From Apostichopus japonicus (Eukaryota; Echinodermata; Holothuroidea; Aspidochirotida; Stichopodidae), in assembly GCF_037975245.1 (NCBI RefSeq), contig NC_092577.1:16010013-16074012 (forward strand): a stretch of DNA of 64,000 bases. The letters run 5' to 3'. A program made the position numbers and the translations under genes. Positions 34,147-46,640 of the stretch are shown here, in pieces. The notes below the pieces were generated by a model, which was not told the DNA's origin, did no database searches, and saw only the letters and a list, made by a program, of their open reading frames with translations. The number at the start of each line of letters is the position of its first letter. The stretch's first letter is position 1.

Positions 34147-36651
34147 TGGTTCCTTGCTAAAAGCAAAGGAACCTATGTATTCAGGTTGGCGTGTGTGTGT
34201 GTATGTGTGTGTGTATGTGTGTGTGTGACGCTTTGGCTTGTATGCACGATAACTCAACAGGGATTGACTGATCATGATCAAACTTGGTGGGTGGGTGGCC
34301 CATAGTGAGTAGATGAACCCTATTGTTTTTGGTGCCCACAAAGGTCACCAAAGGTCAGTTATGGTCCAAAAACCCAAAATACTAAAACTGCAATAACTCC
34401 CAGTGCCAATGTGCGACAAGGTTGATATTTTGGGACAAGTTGTGAACTGGTTAGGGGAACATTTTAAAACTTAACGGTCATGTGATCTGAGGTCACCAAA
34501 GGTCAATTAATGTTAAAAAACTAGTATTTTTGCGATAACTTGAGAACGAATTGTCCGTTAGGGTTGGTAGTTGCTTCAGTGTAATCCAATTGTCGACCCA
34601 CATCTGGGTGACCCTTGACCTCAATTTGACCTCTGGTGACCTTTTCATGTTTTGGGGATTTTGAGTTTCGATGCTATTTTCAGATGTCAAAGGTACCTTC
34701 CGATCATAAATATCGATAGGTTGACCCCCGTGTGACCTTTGTGTGCGAACTTATATGGGGTCAAAGTTTTCGGTCGTAGTTAGGATGGCTGTACAGACTT
34801 GTCGTGTTGATTTTTGGAATCAGCAGATCAAACTACATTTGAAACAAAGGTCAAAAGGTCAAAGGTCGGATTAGAAAAAATGTGCTTAGTTTGGTAGAAA
34901 ACGGCGAAAAAGAAAATGTTTGGTTTTGATGCTACATTTTGATATCAAAGGTACCTTCCGATCAAAAATGTCAATGGGTTGACACCCGGGTGACCTTTGT
35001 GTGTAAAGTTATACAAGGTCAAAGTTAATTTTCAGACATTTAATGCAATAACTCCCAGTACCAAGGTGTAACAAGGTTGATATTTTGGGACAAGTTGCAA
35101 ATGGTATAGAGGAATATTTTCAAACTTAACGGTCATGTGATCCGAGGTCATCAAAGGTCAATTAATGTTAAAAAAATAGTATTTTGGGTGAGAAAATGGG
35201 CAAAGAAAAAAATGTTTGAATTTGTACAGTTTTGATGCTATATTCACATCTCACCAATCAAAAATGTCAATAGGTTTACCCCAGGTGACCTTTGTGTGTG
35301 AAGTTATATGAGGTCAAAGTAAATTTTCAGACATTTAGTGCAATAATTCCCAGTTCCTAGGTGTGACACGGTTGATATTTTGGGACAAGTTGCAAATGGT
35401 ATAGGGGAATATTTTCAAACTTAACGGTCATGTGATCCGAGGTCACCAAAGGTCAATTAATGATAACAAACTAGTATTTTTGCGATAACTTGAGAACGAA
35501 TGGTCCGTTAGGGTTGGGAGTTGCTTCAATTTAATCCAATTGTCGACCCGCATCTGGGTGACCCTTGACCTCAATTTGACCTCTGGTGACCTTTTCATGT
35601 TTTGGGGATTTTGACAGTTTCCATGCTATTTTCAGATGTCAAAGGTACCTTCCGATCATAAATGTCAATGGGTTGATCCCCGTGTGACCTTCGTGTGCGG
35701 AGTTATACGAGGTGAAAGTTAATTTTCAGACATTTAATGCAATAACTCTGTTTCAAGGTGTGACACGGTTGATATTTTGGGACAAGTTGCAAATGGTATA
35801 GGGGAATATTTTCAAACGTAACGGTCATGTGATCCGAGGTCACCAAAGGTCAATTAATGATAAAAAAAACTAGTATTTTTGTGATAACTTGAGAACGAAC
35901 TGTCCGTTAAGGTTGGGAGTTGCTTCAATGTAATCCAGTGGGTGACCCTTGACCTCAATTTGACCACTGGTGACCTTTTTTGTTTCGATGCTATTTTCAG
36001 ATGTCAAAGGTACCTTCTGATCATAAATGTCAATAGGTTGACCCCCGTGTGACCTTCGTGTGCGAAGTTATACGAGGTCAAAGTTTAAAAATATTAATGA
36101 GGTCACTGGTCAAACGTGAAAAACTCCCAAGTTGCAATAACTTGGCTACTATTTATTGGAATTTCGTCAAACTTGGTATGATGATATTGGTAGATAGTCT
36201 CCACACACTGATGTGTGTTGCAATTGATATCATGCATGTTTATAAGGGGGGGGGGGGCTAGCATTATTTCGTTATGAAAAGTTTGTATGCACAATAACTC
36301 AACAAGGGAATGACCAATCATTACCATACTCGGTGAGTGGGTGGCCCATAGTAAGTAGATTAACCCTGTTGATTTTGGTGCTCATTCATGAATATTAATG
36401 AGGTCATGGGGTCAAACGTGAAATACTCCAAATTGCAATTACTTGGCTACTATTACTAGTCGGAATTTCGTCAAACTTGGTATGATGATAATGGTAGATA
36501 GTCTTCACACACTGATGTGTGTTGCAATTGATATCAGGGCTTAGCATTACTTTGGCAACAAAAGTTTGTGAGCATAAATTACTGTTGTTGTATTAGGGCT
36601 TTGTTAGAAATTTCCCTATGAATGGAACTAATGAACAGCAGCAAGGAACCA
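34147..36651 (+). repeat. 2.5-kb AGGTCA-rich repeat with GGTTCCTTGCT inverted ends
   Basis: The left end TGGTTCCTTGCT (34147) is the inverse of the right end AGCAAGGAACCA (36640-36651). A (GT)n stretch near 34190-34226 follows the left end. The interior consists of diverged units of about 300-400 bp holding GGTCACCAAAGGTCAATTAA (about 34491, 35146, 35440 and 35838) and many AGGTCA/TGACCT words. There is no coding sequence. No clear target duplication is seen, but the flanks join into the L2-like 3' untranslated region. Other copies lie at 25889, 41400 and 54770. Confidence 0.75.
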
Positions 36652-37538
36652 TGAAATGTTTTCATTCTGGTTTACAGTGTTTGTATGCATGTTTTAGATG
36701 TTTTAATAGTTTATTTCTTATCTTTTGTATTTTATTGGTTATAAGGACCCCTTTGGAAATAAGCTTTAAGCTTAAAGGGTTATCCTTGGCATGTTATCTT
36801 CTTTTTGATGCATTTAAGTATATTCCCTTGTTATATTTTAAATCTTTATCTTTATGTGCAATTTTTGGTTTGTATGCAGATGAAGATTGATATCTTGCCG
36901 AATAAAATCAAATCAAATCAGCAATGCACATACTCTGCTGAAGGAGCAATCTCTTGGACTCGCTTCGCCACACCAGACAAGGCTCCACTCATCACTGCTG
37001 CCCCATCATAGCCCTGACCAACAACATTCTTCCTGTAGTCGAGGCCATATCCGCCCAACAGCTGAATGATGGTCTCACACAGAGAGGCAGCATCCAGGCC
37101 ATCCGTGTCTTTAAAGCAGGGGAAGCTCTCCTTGATTTTCCCACCATGGAAGTACCTCCCAACTAGTGACAGTTGCTCCGTTTTCCGGTCATCCCTGGTC
37201 TCATCAACCAGAATGGAGAACTGCTCAGCCTCCAACATCTCTGGCAAGATCTCGTCGCGGACCATTAGGGCTAGGGTTGCCAACATCTCATTCTGGATCT
37301 CAGGACTCGTATACTTGGCATTCCGAGGATCCTCTTCCAGACGCTTCCTGATGATGTCATCATGGCCACTGACCAACCGCAGCAAACGTTTCAGATTACC
37401 AACATTGTCGGAAGTAGCGTCTTCCCGGTGGCCTCGCTGGGCAATGTTCTGCATCCCTGTAACGAGGAGGATTTCACCAACTGTCTTGATGAAGTGCCGG
37501 TTCTCCCGGACTTCTTTCTTGTGCTGGTCACACAGTAG

Positions 37539-38988
37539 CTGTTGAACAGAACCGATTTGCATGGAAAAGAAAATATATATACACGTTATTAGAATTGGCA
37601 AATTGAAGGGAGCTCTTCCAGATGGACAAAATGATTCCCTTGTTGAATGGAATATGTACGCAATAAGGAGACTATGAAAGTATGAGCAATGAAAAGAGGC
37701 AGACAGTGCTCCGGTTATGGAGGTCTTGAGACCAACGTTGAACTAACAATCAATCATGAATGCAGTTCAAGGTCGACAAATTTGTTTTTGCTGTCATTAT
37801 ATAGCGATTAACAATATCAAACTTTCTTGTATTGAGCAGGTGATAAGAACAGGACATTCTTCTTGACTGGGCAAGCAGGGGTCGACATGAGGGACCAGAG
37901 ACCAGGGGTTACTTTTCAGTTTGTGGATTCTGGCACTGGACCAGGGATTATTTTGGTAGGACCAGGGGCTTTGATCACTTCCTCGTGTTCTGCATCGAGG
38001 AGTACCACAGCTTCCAATGAGAAAGTCAACCCCAGAGGCTATAAAACCTGGCTCACATGCATTATTACATACACAACAGTGTTAGTCTGCTCTCAAAACA
38101 TTAAAAAAGTGCATGGTGCATCTCTTACTCCAGTGTGATCAACTGGAGAACTCTGGGCGATCTGCCCCCAGAAATAGCCCCTGGTGTATAAAATTTCATC
38201 AGGACCAGGGGTTATTGATACATTTCAGGGGGCTTATCGCCCCTGGGCCCCGCTTATCAAGAACCCCGTGGGCAAGGATACCCCCAGAAATTATCCCATG
38301 GAATCTGGTAATAGTCTACTATTCCCAATTGAATTTGTTGGGTACATTTTCCAGTTAAGTTTGTCAGTAGGGGGTACCAGGCAGCTGGTGCGTGTGTTCT
38401 GGTACCTGTGGCTGAACTACCTCAGTCTAAGATGATCAGATGACCTGTGGGATTTTTTTACACAACACTGTACTATGCCTGAGAATTGATTTAGGTGTAA
38501 TATATACCGTATCTACACTACAAGTTTGGATAACCCGGCTGAAAAACTTCCTCCAAGCTGTTGGACATGACATTTTTCAAGCAAAGGGGCAACCTTGCCA
38601 GACCATTTTAGGGTCTACCAAACTATTTGTGTATAGAAAACACAGAGTGGAACTGCAATCCATGGTGAGGCTAGGAAGTGAACACAATCTCTATTTTATG
38701 TGCCCTTTTCAATACGACACTCTGGGTCTGGGGGGGGGGGGGACTGGGTACTACCGTACTGCATCATTTTACTGACACCGAGCGAGATCAGCAATGTGGC
38801 AACAGGTCCCCGTTAAGTATTCCAAGTTCCCTCAAAGACCAAAATAAAATATCAGTCTCCTGAAGTCATGGGTAGGTGCTCTGGAAATTGAGCTAACTGA
38901 GATGAGTGTAACCACTTTCTCAAGTGTATCCAGCACCGACACATGTCTGCGGCAATTTCAATTAATAAATTATTATCCTTCAACTAAC
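37539..38988 (-). other. Intron 2 of the hAT-like gene; no gene seen
   Basis: The donor is AAAAG|GTTAGT, and the acceptor before exon 3 is a weaker TTCAACAG. The intron holds repeated ACCAGGGGTTA words (37895-38220) and a G13 run (38730-38742), which suggests a small repeat insertion of unknown type. Confidence 0.55.
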
Positions 38989-39341
38989 CTTTTGACTAGC
39001 TTTGAATGACGACCAGGTAACCATCGCGTTGACATGGTAGTCTGCAGCATGGTGCTTTGCGAACTTCCCCTTCTTCCCTTGAGCCTTCTTCCAGTTGTAA
39101 AATCCACCACTGGTGAAGGTTTCCTCAGCATGTATGTTCTGGTCAAGGAAGTGGCGACAGGCGAAGCAGAAGGCAGCATCGGAACTCTGAGAATATTCCA
39201 ACCGAGGGTGCACTTGGTACCATGCTGCCTGGAACGCCCGCTTGTGGTCCTGATGCCTGGCGGGATATGAAATCTTTGGCTGTGTTGGACCATCCGATGG
39301 AGTCTGTGAAATGTCATCGGGACCAGGTGGCTTTATGTATT
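38989..39341 (-). pseudogene. hAT-like transposase exon 2 (TTF-type zinc finger)
   Basis: It starts after the acceptor TTTTGTATTTCACAG with YIKPPGPDDISQTPSDG and ends at CAAAAG|GTTAGT. It contains RHQDHKRAFQAAWYQVHPRL, DAAFCFACRHFL and the helper motif W-x-F-KASQK. Cys and His positions fit a TTF zinc finger that binds transposon ends. The frame is fully open and in phase with exons 1 and 3. Confidence 0.75.
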
Positions 39342-41027
39342 CTGTGAAATACAAAAGCAGGAAGTTGTAAAGAAAGGGCTAGGGTTATAAGATGGATGTT
39401 TCCACGGTCCGCCTCGATGTTCAATCATCGTCTTCAACTAGCAGTGCTTAAATTACCTTTCCCAGTTTATTTTTTTATTCGATTGCTACGGGTTCAGGAA
39501 TCCAATTAGGGCTCATTAAAGGTCATATACATATGACTTCAGTAAATATTTTACCTTAGGTATAGTACACTAAGGTAATATAAGCTACATTTCGGAATTC
39601 AAGCGAAAAGTGTGCGAAAATGAGCAGCAACTGGTATTGCGCAACACGCATTGTGACGTCATGGGGTGGACCGCGGGAACCTCTGTAACACAAAGCCAAA
39701 AATGGGATCTAAATAGAAACGTACAGAATTGTTCATAGAATAATCTCATCCATTTCTTTTTAAATATCACTTTCCGTCTTTCTATTATCAAGGTGCAAAA
39801 TCTCAGCATTTAGTGTGTACAGTCTATGGGCAACCTCCGCACCGTGCCCCCATGACGTCATCGATTCCCAAAAGTAAATTGAAATAACTCAGCGATGCAA
39901 CATGCTAGAATCTTAAAATTTGGGGTGTGAGGTTTTCACGTGCCCTCTTTCCACTTATGCTAGTTTGAATCTATTACATGACCTTTGGCCTTTAAGGAAC
40001 CCTGGCTGTTTTGATCGTGGATGAGCACCAGCGAAAACTCCCCTAGTGCTCAGATGACATCAAGGCAGGGGTGTAATTAATCCCAACCTGCTCCTGGGCC
40101 CCCCGTTTCACGTCCCCATTTGACGGGACAATCGGTGAACTCCAGAAACCCACAAGTCCGCTGCGTTACAGCGGAATCAAGGAAATCATGACCTCGCCCA
40201 TCACAACTGCAAGCTGAGGTGTATGCTGGAGTCAAACTCGGAATGTTTGCATGCAAAGCGTCACTGATACTGCTCTGCCACCATTCCGCCCAAAAGTGTT
40301 CAGAAGTTCTCAAAGTGCCCATTTTCACAATTAGAATTGCCTTTGTCTGTCGGGGCTGGTCGTAGAGCAGCAGAATTATAACAAATAGCTAGCGAATTTT
40401 GATCTATTGAATGCCTCAGAGGCTTTTTTTTGGCAGTGCTCTTCAACAAGGCATGTCTCATAGATGGACTCACTCGCACCACCCACGGGGACATGTCAGA
40501 GGACTTGAGCACCGTATGTGGTTGACCCTACTGGGTAGTCTTCTGGGAGACACGATGATGTGACACATAATCACTGCTTTAGAAGAGAAGATAAGGAAGC
40601 AGCTGGCTTCATGTCTCCTTGATCTTAGGTTTTCAACAGGCATTGTTCGATGACATAGTGTATAGGCTAGATAGAGTTGTACGCCTCAATTTTGAACCAT
40701 AAATGCCCACACCCTTTTTTCCAATTGTGGAGAATTTCACTGTTCTCACCTACAATACTGCCAATACAGAGCATTACGCTTACAACAGCATACGGGCACG
40801 CCTTAGCAGTAGGCTGATAGTTTGGGATTGGTCTAAATTACAAAACAAATAAATTATTATAGCTTATTATTGCAGTCATTTATCTCACGAGGGATCTTTT
40901 GAGAGAATCCCCACTCTTCCTACACTAGGTTACATGACCGGACGCAGACGTGAAAGACACAGAGCAGATTGTCACAGGATATTGTGGCATCCACTATCCA
41001 ACAATAGTTAAAATGTACAGTAGTTAC
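39342..41027 (-). other. Intron 1 of the hAT-like gene; no gene seen
   Basis: It is bounded by in-phase splice sites. At about 40066 CAGGGGTGTAATTAATCCC resembles an hAT-type end, but no partner was found. No open frame resembles a protein. Confidence 0.5.
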
Positions 41028-41242
41028 CTTCTCGCTCTACGATAGGGCCGAGTGGTTCTTCATCTGACAGGTCTTCTTCACTCGAATCTCTGTTGTCACC
41101 ATCTAGACTACTTTCATCGTCCTCGATCTGGAATGATGTCCCTGGCAAATCATATGTGGCTGTACAGATCTTCTTATGCTGTTCATTCTCTCTTGCAGGT
41201 GGCTCCTCACTCTGACGTTTTCTCATGGCAGAGAACATGGAT
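41028..41242 (-). pseudogene. hAT-like transposase exon 1
   Basis: A frame from about ATG 41238 (MFSAMRKRQSEEPPARENEQ) runs through the acidic stretch DDESSLDGDNRDSSEEDLSD to a GAGAAG|GTAACT donor at 41028. Its one-base overhang pairs with the two bases at the start of exon 2 to give Glu. The start is uncertain because the frame is open further upstream. The acidic leader resembles those before TTF fingers in this family. Confidence 0.6.
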
Positions 41243-41399
41243 CGTAAATCTAACAAGAGCCCAAGGGCACTGCGGTTCCTTGCGTAGGGGTATATGACAA
41301 TACACATAATATTATCATAGCAAGATTGGGCTCAAATAGTCCAAATAATTGTGGTCCTACTTGTACGCATAAAATAACCAACACTTTTGTGATCACAAA

Positions 41400-41960
41400 T
41401 GTGATCAGATTTTTGATCGGAAGGCACTTTTGAGATCTGCATGTGACGTCAAAATTGTAAGAAATATAAAGTCACCTACAAGCGGGTCTACAGATGTGAT
41501 AACATTGGTGACCTCAGATAACCGTTTAGTTTGAAAATGTTCTACCACCCCATTCACAACTTGTCCCAAAATATCAACTGTATCACACCTTGGCACTAAG
41601 AGTTATTGCATTAAATGTCTAAAAATTAACTTTGAACTTGAATACATAACTTCACACCAAAAGGTCACCCGGAGGTCAGCCAATTGACATTTTTGATCAG
41701 TGAAATGTGAATACAGCATCAGAACTATTATAAAACTTAAATCATTTTTTCTTTGCCCATTCATGCCCATTTCTCCCCCAAAATACTAGTTTTTTTAACA
41801 TTAATTGACCCTTGGTGACTTTGAATCAAATGACCGTTAGGTTTTAAAATATTTCCCTATACCATTCGCAACTTGTCCCAAAATATCATTCATGTCACAC
41901 CTTGGCACTGGGAGTTATTGAATTAAATGTCTGAAAATTAACTTTTGTCAAATTACTGAA
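41400..41960 (-). repeat. Internal fragment of the AGGTCA-rich repeat
   Basis: In inverse orientation it contains CTTGTCCCAAAATATCA twice, CACACCTTGGCACTGGGAGT and TTAATTGACC words, matching the interior of 34147-36651. Neither terminal repeat is present. Confidence 0.7.
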
Positions 41961-42354
41961 AAAAGACAAATACTCAGATATCTTAAATACATTGATATTG
42001 TTTATTTTTTTCAAATAGTAGATATAAACTGTACGGTCGTTTTGTAAAATATATGAACTTAAACTTCTCAACTATGGTGGCTCCTTCAAGAAAGCTGTCC
42101 GTTTTATCGGTTGGGAGGGTCAGCTATTGTAACTCATCTTTATTGAGTATGGTGAACTGTATGTTCTTTGGTCCATTTCTGCGCTCACGATTGCTGAAGT
42201 TATGAGCCTAATTTATGGCTCATGAATCTGCAATGAAAAGATTATAGAAACAAATATTATCTTAATTCATTTGAATACCTGCAGTCTCTGAAAAAATCAT
42301 TAACTAATGACCTATTGTGTTTTTCATTAAATTGCTCTTTTAGGTTTGCTGCAA

Positions 42355-42455
42355 CTATGAAAATCTGGTTTCATGACAATATAACCACATCAATTATTAT
42401 AATTCCCGATTATAATGTTATTCGTAATGATAGGACTGGCAACGGGGTGGGCAGC
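42355..42455 (+). pseudogene. L2-like endonuclease scrap
   Basis: The plus strand translates as IWFHDNITTSIIIIPDYNV followed by IRNDRTGNGVG, which lines up with SESWIDDSVTNCEI-IPGFSV and IRNDRNRHGGD of the L2-like endonuclease at 31380. It is short and isolated. Confidence 0.55.
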
Positions 42456-42689
42456 TGGCCTCTGTAAACAAGTTTTCAAGTTTGCTTTGATTACTGGAGA
42501 AGTTAAATTTTGTAAATTTGATTGTCATCGATATGCATGGACTTGGATTTAAAGGCACTGAAGACTCGTCCAAACTGCGTGCGGACATCTGAAAAAGTTA
42601 ACATTCTGTTGCTTGCAAGTGAAGTTTTGTTTGTGTCGCTACAAAATGCAGACAATAATGAAACGTGATACCTTGTTATCTTTAGCTGG

Positions 42690-43260
42690 ATGTTGTTCTA
42701 GTTTGTTAAATTTTGGTTCAAATTTGCAAGGTTATTCAAATTTGGTTTCAGTTTCATCAATTTTGTTCAATTTTGTACAGAAATTAAAAATTTGGTTCAA
42801 ATTTGTTCATAACATTGTCAAGGTTATTCGAATTGGTTGAAATTTTTTTCACGATTTGTTCAACCTTCTTCAAATTTCGCTCCAGTTTCTTCCACTTTTG
42901 TTCAAATATTGTTCAAATTTAATTAAAGTTTGTTCAAATTTGGTTGACATTTATTAAAATTTGGAAAAAATATTTGGAAGAAATCTCAAAATATGTTCAA
43001 GTTTGTTCAAGTTTTGTTAAGATTTGTTCAAATTGTGTTCAAGTTTGTTCATGAATGTTCAAATTTTGTTCTGGTTTTTTACATATTTGTTAAAATTTGC
43101 AAGATTAATGAAATGTGATTTCAGTTTCATAAATTTTGTTCCATTTTTTAAAGAAATATCATCAATTTTGTTTCACTTTTCAAAGAAATATAAAAGTTTC
43201 TTAAGTTACTTCAAAATTTGGTTCAAATTTGCTTAAATTTTGTTCAAAGTTGAGCACATA
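42690..43260. repeat. GTTCAAATTTG low-complexity array
   Basis: Many imperfect repeats of TTGTTCAAATTTG and close variants form an AT-rich array just beyond the 3' side of the Helentron coding region. Such simple arrays often lie in or next to rolling-circle transposons, so it may mark the element's end; this is inference. Confidence 0.65.
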
Positions 43261-43285
43261 AGACATATGGTACACATATTTTGGT

Positions 43286-44024
43286 TTAACTTGTGTTTTC
43301 ATGGAAGTTTTGCAGAGAAATCCAAGTTGCTTTGTGATCACTGTAATAGCTCTCAAGGACTCCACTACCAATTGTTTTACTTGTAGGAATATTTGTGTAG
43401 ATATGATCTAAACATGAGTTATAGTCTGTTGTAGGAGTAAGTATGATTTGTTTGTATTTGAATGTTCTTGTTAATAAAGAGAGAAGGCTGTTTTTTTCTG
43501 GTGTGTTTTGGAGTACATCAACATTCAAATCACCAATAATCAATGTTTGTTGTGAATGATCTTGTGAATGATCTTGTGACTTTGTCACATAGACTTAGAA
43601 AGTTATTCAATGCATCATGGAATTGTTGCATGGGAACCTTTTTAGACTTGTAAATTAGTGCAATTTGAATAGTTCCAGCACATGTGTCTTTGGTTGTCAA
43701 GGAGATTTCAATATTATTTGTATTCAGAGTATGTTCAGTCAGTGTTGTGATATTATTCTTAGTGTAGATTACAGTGCCATATGGGGAATTTGAGACAGGA
43801 GCATGAGATGGGATGTTTTTGAATAGTGTAAATCCTTCAATGTACAGCTCATCATTTGTTACTGCTTCTGATAAATGGCATTCAGTGAATAGTAGAATAT
43901 CAGCAGATGTGATTGTGCTGTCATGAATAATGTCAGACATGTGTCTCCTCAGTGATCTTACATTTTGATGAATGATGGTGGTGCTGTCCGTACTTTCAAA
44001 TGCATGGCTGCATATTTTCAACAC
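43286..44024 (-). pseudogene. Helentron C-terminal AP-type endonuclease
   Basis: Two overlapping frames make one endonuclease/exonuclease/phosphatase-like domain: IIHQNVRSLRRHMSDIIHDS, SADILLFTECHLSE and YGTVIYTKNNI in the first; LIIGDLNVDVL, DYNSCLDHIYTN and ESYYSDHKATWIS in the second. GDLN and SDH are the usual catalytic motifs. The frame change lies at about 43580, next to a 12-bp tandem duplication (GAATGATCTTGT twice). The domain follows the helicase directly, as expected of Helentrons, and is distinct from the LINE endonucleases in this window. Confidence 0.8.
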
Positions 44025-46620
44025 CTATCTCTTTCATTGTATCTCCTTGACATCTATGGACTGTCTTTGCAGTTGCTGGTCTGAGGGGAAATTGTTTCCG
44101 CATAACTTCTGCATTTTTGTTGCGACCAATCCTGAACTGTCGACTACTTCTTGATATTGGTGTCCATGTTGAAGCAAGCTTTCAATGATACAGTTCTCTT
44201 TTAGAGTGTCGACATGCTTTACCTACAATAATGTCATCGAACTGTACCCATATAGTGTGAATGTTCTGATCATGTACATTCTCTATATACTTCATTGAGA
44301 CAGAGGTCAATTCGTTGGTCAATGCCCAAGGAGAGTTCAGTGAATAATCCCATCGTCTTTTGAGGGTTGTTCGGTATGCAAGTCAGTATTTTCTGTTTGA
44401 CTGTGTTTGGGACATCACCTACGACAATGTCTTGAGATCTAATTGTGAGCTTTAGAGTGTCTAGTTTTGAAAAAAATTCATCATTGTGTGCATTCACTCT
44501 TAGGTTTGTCTGATAAACATGTGTAACATTTGATGGAACATTGTCGGCTGTAAACTGTCTATTGTTCAGCAGCGTGAAATCATTATCTCTTTGTCTATTT
44601 TCTCTTAGTCGGTTCAAAAGTTCAGCAAAACTCTGGTCATCTTTTTGTCGCATGATTTCAGTTAGTTCAAAGGCCATAAAATGATCTCTCAATAAATTAG
44701 ATGCAAGTGGACCATAATCATGAGTTAGATCATTAAATATCCATCCATCAAACACTGGCTTGAGTTGAAAGAGATCACCAACAGCAATAATGCTAACACC
44801 TCCAAATATGTTCTTGCTACCCATAATTTGTTGCAGTCTTTTATCTATGTATGTAAACATTCCATTACCAACCATAGATATTTCATCAATGAAAATGATT
44901 TTCAAATTTTGGAACTTCACTCGAAGTGAGTTTAACTTGTCTGATGTTAATGCCTTGTAATGAAATCCTTGACTAGCTGGAATGAGTAGAGCACTGTGAA
45001 TGGTACTGCCTTTAATACCATAAGCTGCTTTGCTTGTTGGTGCCATTAGAAGAATGTGAGTATCATCTGGATCACTTCCAGGTTGGCTAGAATAGTATTT
45101 CAAAAGTGCATTGTAGAGAGCTTTCAATACTTGAGATTTTCCTACACCAGCTCCGCCAGTGAGAAATGTGTACAGTGGTTCTTGTTTTGTTTTGCACCAA
45201 TGCAGTACATAGTAGAAGTCTTTCTGTTGTTTCTTGAGGCTGCGTACTAGAGTTCTGTATTCAGAATCAGGCAAGCGAGGTTTTTGCAATTCTTCTATGT
45301 TTGCACTATTGACTGCAATCCCAATGTCTTGTCCAATATCGTACAATTCAGGTGATTCATTGGAAGGGATTTTCACTTGTTGTTTATCCTTTTCGTCTCG
45401 ATGAGCCTTTTCCATATGTTCTGTATTTGGTGCAATCTCATCATACATCTCAGGGTCTTCATTTTCAATATCATCTATTGCCTGGTCAATGATATCTCCA
45501 CTGTGGTTATATTCTGCTTCCTTGTCTTTAATCTTGGATTCAACCTGAAGGTATCGTTCTTGGTACGTATCACATGACTCTATGATATTATTCTCAGATT
45601 TCCAAGGAAAAAACAACATCAGTTGCTCTCTGTAGTACTTTTCTGCATCATTTTCCTTGTTAAACCGAACATATCTGATGATCTTGGCTTTGTTTCTTTT
45701 TCTAAAGTTTAATGCACCAACAGTATAGCATTTCACCTCACCAGTATCCTGCATATCATTGTCATCAGCATTATCATGTGATTCATAGTCATGGGTAGTG
45801 CTGTCTTTGTTCAATTTGATAGAAGGGTCATCATCATTTTCATCTAATTCATAATCATTGTTAGTGCTCTCATTGCTGTTGTTGTTACTAGTGATATTGA
45901 ACCAAGCTGCAAAGTCTGCAAGGCAATAATGTTGTAGTGCTTTAGGTCGGACAGCATACTTCCTGATAAGTCCCATACATTCAATATCTGTAGAGTAATC
46001 TGGCAACTGTTGAATATATTCCAATGGTTTGATCAGGATTGTTCGATCTTCTAATGGTGAGGTATTTCTAAACACAAACTGCCTGGAGGCTTTTCTGAGT
46101 GACATTTGTAAAACCAAGTACACTGCTTCTTGAGCACTCATTTCAACATGATTAAGGAATTTGTTTCCAATGTGTCGTACTTGCTGTTTGATGTCCATGT
46201 TCCCTTCTCTTGCTTCTGATGTTGCACGCTGCATAAGGTTACTCATACCTCTTTGTCCTTTGCTAATGTAAGATACAATGTACATGGCACATGCATATGG
46301 GTCCAGCACATATTGAATATCCATATTAGCTCTCCAAGTATCTAGCAAGACTTTATTGTAACCATTAATCCTGACTTCAGATGGTGATCTTTTGAGAAAG
46401 ATTTTGTCTGATGTTATGGATGAACGTATAGCAAGAATGTAATCTCTTTCTGTGCTTTGTCAACATATCTTCAAATGTGTCAGTAATGTCTTCAGCAAGT
46501 TTCAAATCATCCATGTAAGCCTTTATGCACTTGTACAATTCTGTAGTTTTGTCATTGCCTTTAACTTCCAATGGTGTTAGAATCATGGTTCTAGGCATTG
46601 GTGGGATAGGAAACCCAAAG
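44010..46620 (-). pseudogene. Helentron Rep tyrosine region and PIF1-like helicase
   Basis: Starting from CRFGFPIPPMPRT (about 46620), with a frameshift near 46450, the protein continues KRSPSEVRINGYN and DIQYVLDPYACAMYIVSYIS with the paired tyrosines of YIVSYISK. Then come an acidic linker and the helicase: Walker A GGAGVGKS, Walker B IIFIDEISMV, GDLFQLKPV and LTEIMRQKDDQSFAELLNRL. The main open frame spans 46348-44270. After a frameshift at about 44285 it goes on with IHTIWVQFDDIIVGK, a stop, and the last helicase motif ATAKTVHRCQGDTM (about 44090-44040). The helicase would unwind donor DNA 5' to 3'. The motif V region looks shortened. Confidence 0.85.
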
Positions 46621-46640
46621 CGGCAAACACCTTGTCTCTT

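Larger units (their letters stand above)
30316..36919 (+). mobile_element. L2/CR1-group LINE inserted in the hAT-like gene
   Basis: The element has an endonuclease (about 30900-31990), a reverse transcriptase (about 32030-34125) and a 3' end made of AATCA repeats after AATAAAATC, typical of L2/CR1-group LINEs that lack poly(A). AGCA lies on both sides (30312-30315 and 36920-36923). Removing the element rejoins the hAT sequence encoding YVHCYAHRL exactly. The 2.5-kb repeat at 34147-36651 sits in its 3' untranslated region, so the LINE proper is about 4.1 kb. Stops and deletions make it inactive. Confidence 0.85.
28888..41242 (-). pseudogene. hAT-like transposase gene (TTF finger, DUF4371, hAT dimerisation), three exons, broken
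   Basis: Three minus-strand exons join by in-phase splice sites. Exon 1 (about 41242-41028) is acidic and ends GAAG|GTAACT. Exon 2 (39341-38989) is a TTF-type zinc finger with FCFACRHFL and GKKGKFAKHHAADYHVNAM. Exon 3 (37538 to 28888) has the DUF4371 core with NRHFIKTVGEILL, FSILVDETRD and GYDGAAVMSG, then CYAHRLKLVIVD, RLSDTRWACR, and the C-terminal dimerisation block VTSASCERSFSAMKLIKTYL. The layout is that of ZMYM1-like hAT transposases. Exon 3 is split by an L2-like LINE (30316-36919) and a shorter insertion (about 29681-29958). One in-frame TGA lies near 30160 and a frameshift near 29190. The exons outside the insertions are still well preserved, so the gene died fairly recently or by these events. 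TIRs were not found. Confidence 0.85.
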
